Origin: Bacteroidota bacterium
GTDB lineage: Bacteria; Bacteroidota; Ignavibacteria; Kapaibacteriales; UBA2268
Length of the DNA: 13,233 nucleotides
Assembly: GCA_027371665.1 (NCBI GenBank)
Contig: DAHXMP010000187.1
Coordinates: 1 to 13,233, forward strand
Direction of reading: 5' to 3'
Shown here: positions 13,098 through 13,233 of the stretch, piece after piece
Position numbering within the stretch: the first letter of the stretch is position 1
Layout: each line of letters begins with the position of its first letter
Translations under genes and position numbers: made by a program
Notes under the pieces: generated by a model
Databases searched by the model: none
Told to the model about the DNA's origin: nothing
The model's input: the letters and a program-made list of their open reading frames with translations, nothing else

Positions 13098-13233
13098 GAA
13101 GAAAGCTATCATTAATAATTTAAAATATTTTTTAAATCAAAACAAAATTATATGATATAAATGCTTTATTGATTACTGCAGGCTTTAATTCATTATTATC
13201 GGAAATAAAAAAGGATGCCTGAAAACTATGAAG
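13098..13233. other. Right-end segment with no confident gene
   Basis: These 136 bp start AT-rich. From 13136 a plus-strand frame reads KLYDINALLITAGFNSLLS and then EIKKDA before a TGA at 13220-13222, faintly like the start of a nucleotidyltransferase (ALLxTAGFGxRL). It has no ATG, and the signature Gly and Arg are absent. The minus strand is also open, reading ISDNNELKPAVINKAF and ending with a stop near 13133, so a converging gene's C-terminus is an alternative. An ATG at 13215 begins MPENYE and is cut by the edge. None can be called. Confidence 0.3.

Noticed and set aside
1..13233. Search by eye for tRNA genes, insertion sequences, phage genes, toxin-antitoxin pairs or defence systems
   Set aside because: None recognised. 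All sizeable frames that make sense belong to the families listed, and no terminal inverted repeats or target duplications were noticed.

Overview
The window looks like chromosomal DNA of an AT-rich Bacteroidota/Chlorobi-group bacterium, most likely on the Ignavibacteria/Chlorobi side. Three things point there. One gene encodes a Chlorobium-like 2[4Fe-4S] ferredoxin. The large protein at the right end carries a type IX secretion system (T9SS) C-terminal sorting domain, which is known only from that superphylum. Most start codons also lack a Shine-Dalgarno sequence, and TAnnTTTG-type -7 promoter elements can be found. The assignment is inference; there is no rRNA or other phylogenetic marker.

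Layout. Positions 1-8500 are read entirely leftwards (minus strand). In transcription order the genes are: a DJ-1/PfpI protein, acylphosphatase, a very large patatin-Omp85 outer-membrane protein, a broken LOG-family gene, a short J-domain protein, a membrane-anchored rhodanese, a sensor-less sigma-54 activator, a glycosyltransferase-like protein, a ferredoxin with its own promoter region and terminator, and the N-terminal third of a YtcJ-like amidohydrolase that runs off the left edge. A short AT-rich divergent region (8501-8674) separates these from two rightward genes: a pure 12-repeat TPR protein and a 978-residue secreted multidomain protein (seven-bladed propeller, FN3-like domain, three tandem Ig-like repeats, T9SS tail).

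How the genes might work together. DJ-1 and acylphosphatase are 28 bp apart and both families act on reactive acyl/carbonyl metabolites, so they could form a small metabolite-repair unit. The J-domain and rhodanese genes are 12 bp apart, and the dead LOG gene lies 22 bp upstream of them, so the three look like a former operon. The sigma-54 activator and the glycosyltransferase are 13 bp apart. Nothing else ties the genes into one pathway; most of the window looks like ordinary core chromosome of a sparsely studied lineage.

The most notable items are: (1) a complete but dead LOG-family gene (4142-4669) that keeps a single frame over 176 codons but has three internal stops, so ORF callers would miss it; (2) the DJ-1/acylphosphatase pair; (3) a perfect 7-bp inverted repeat next to a candidate -7 element of the ferredoxin gene; and (4) very regular repeat architecture in the TPR protein (12 x 34 residues) and the propeller (six consecutive 50-residue steps). 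No mobile element, CRISPR array, tRNA or rRNA was seen.
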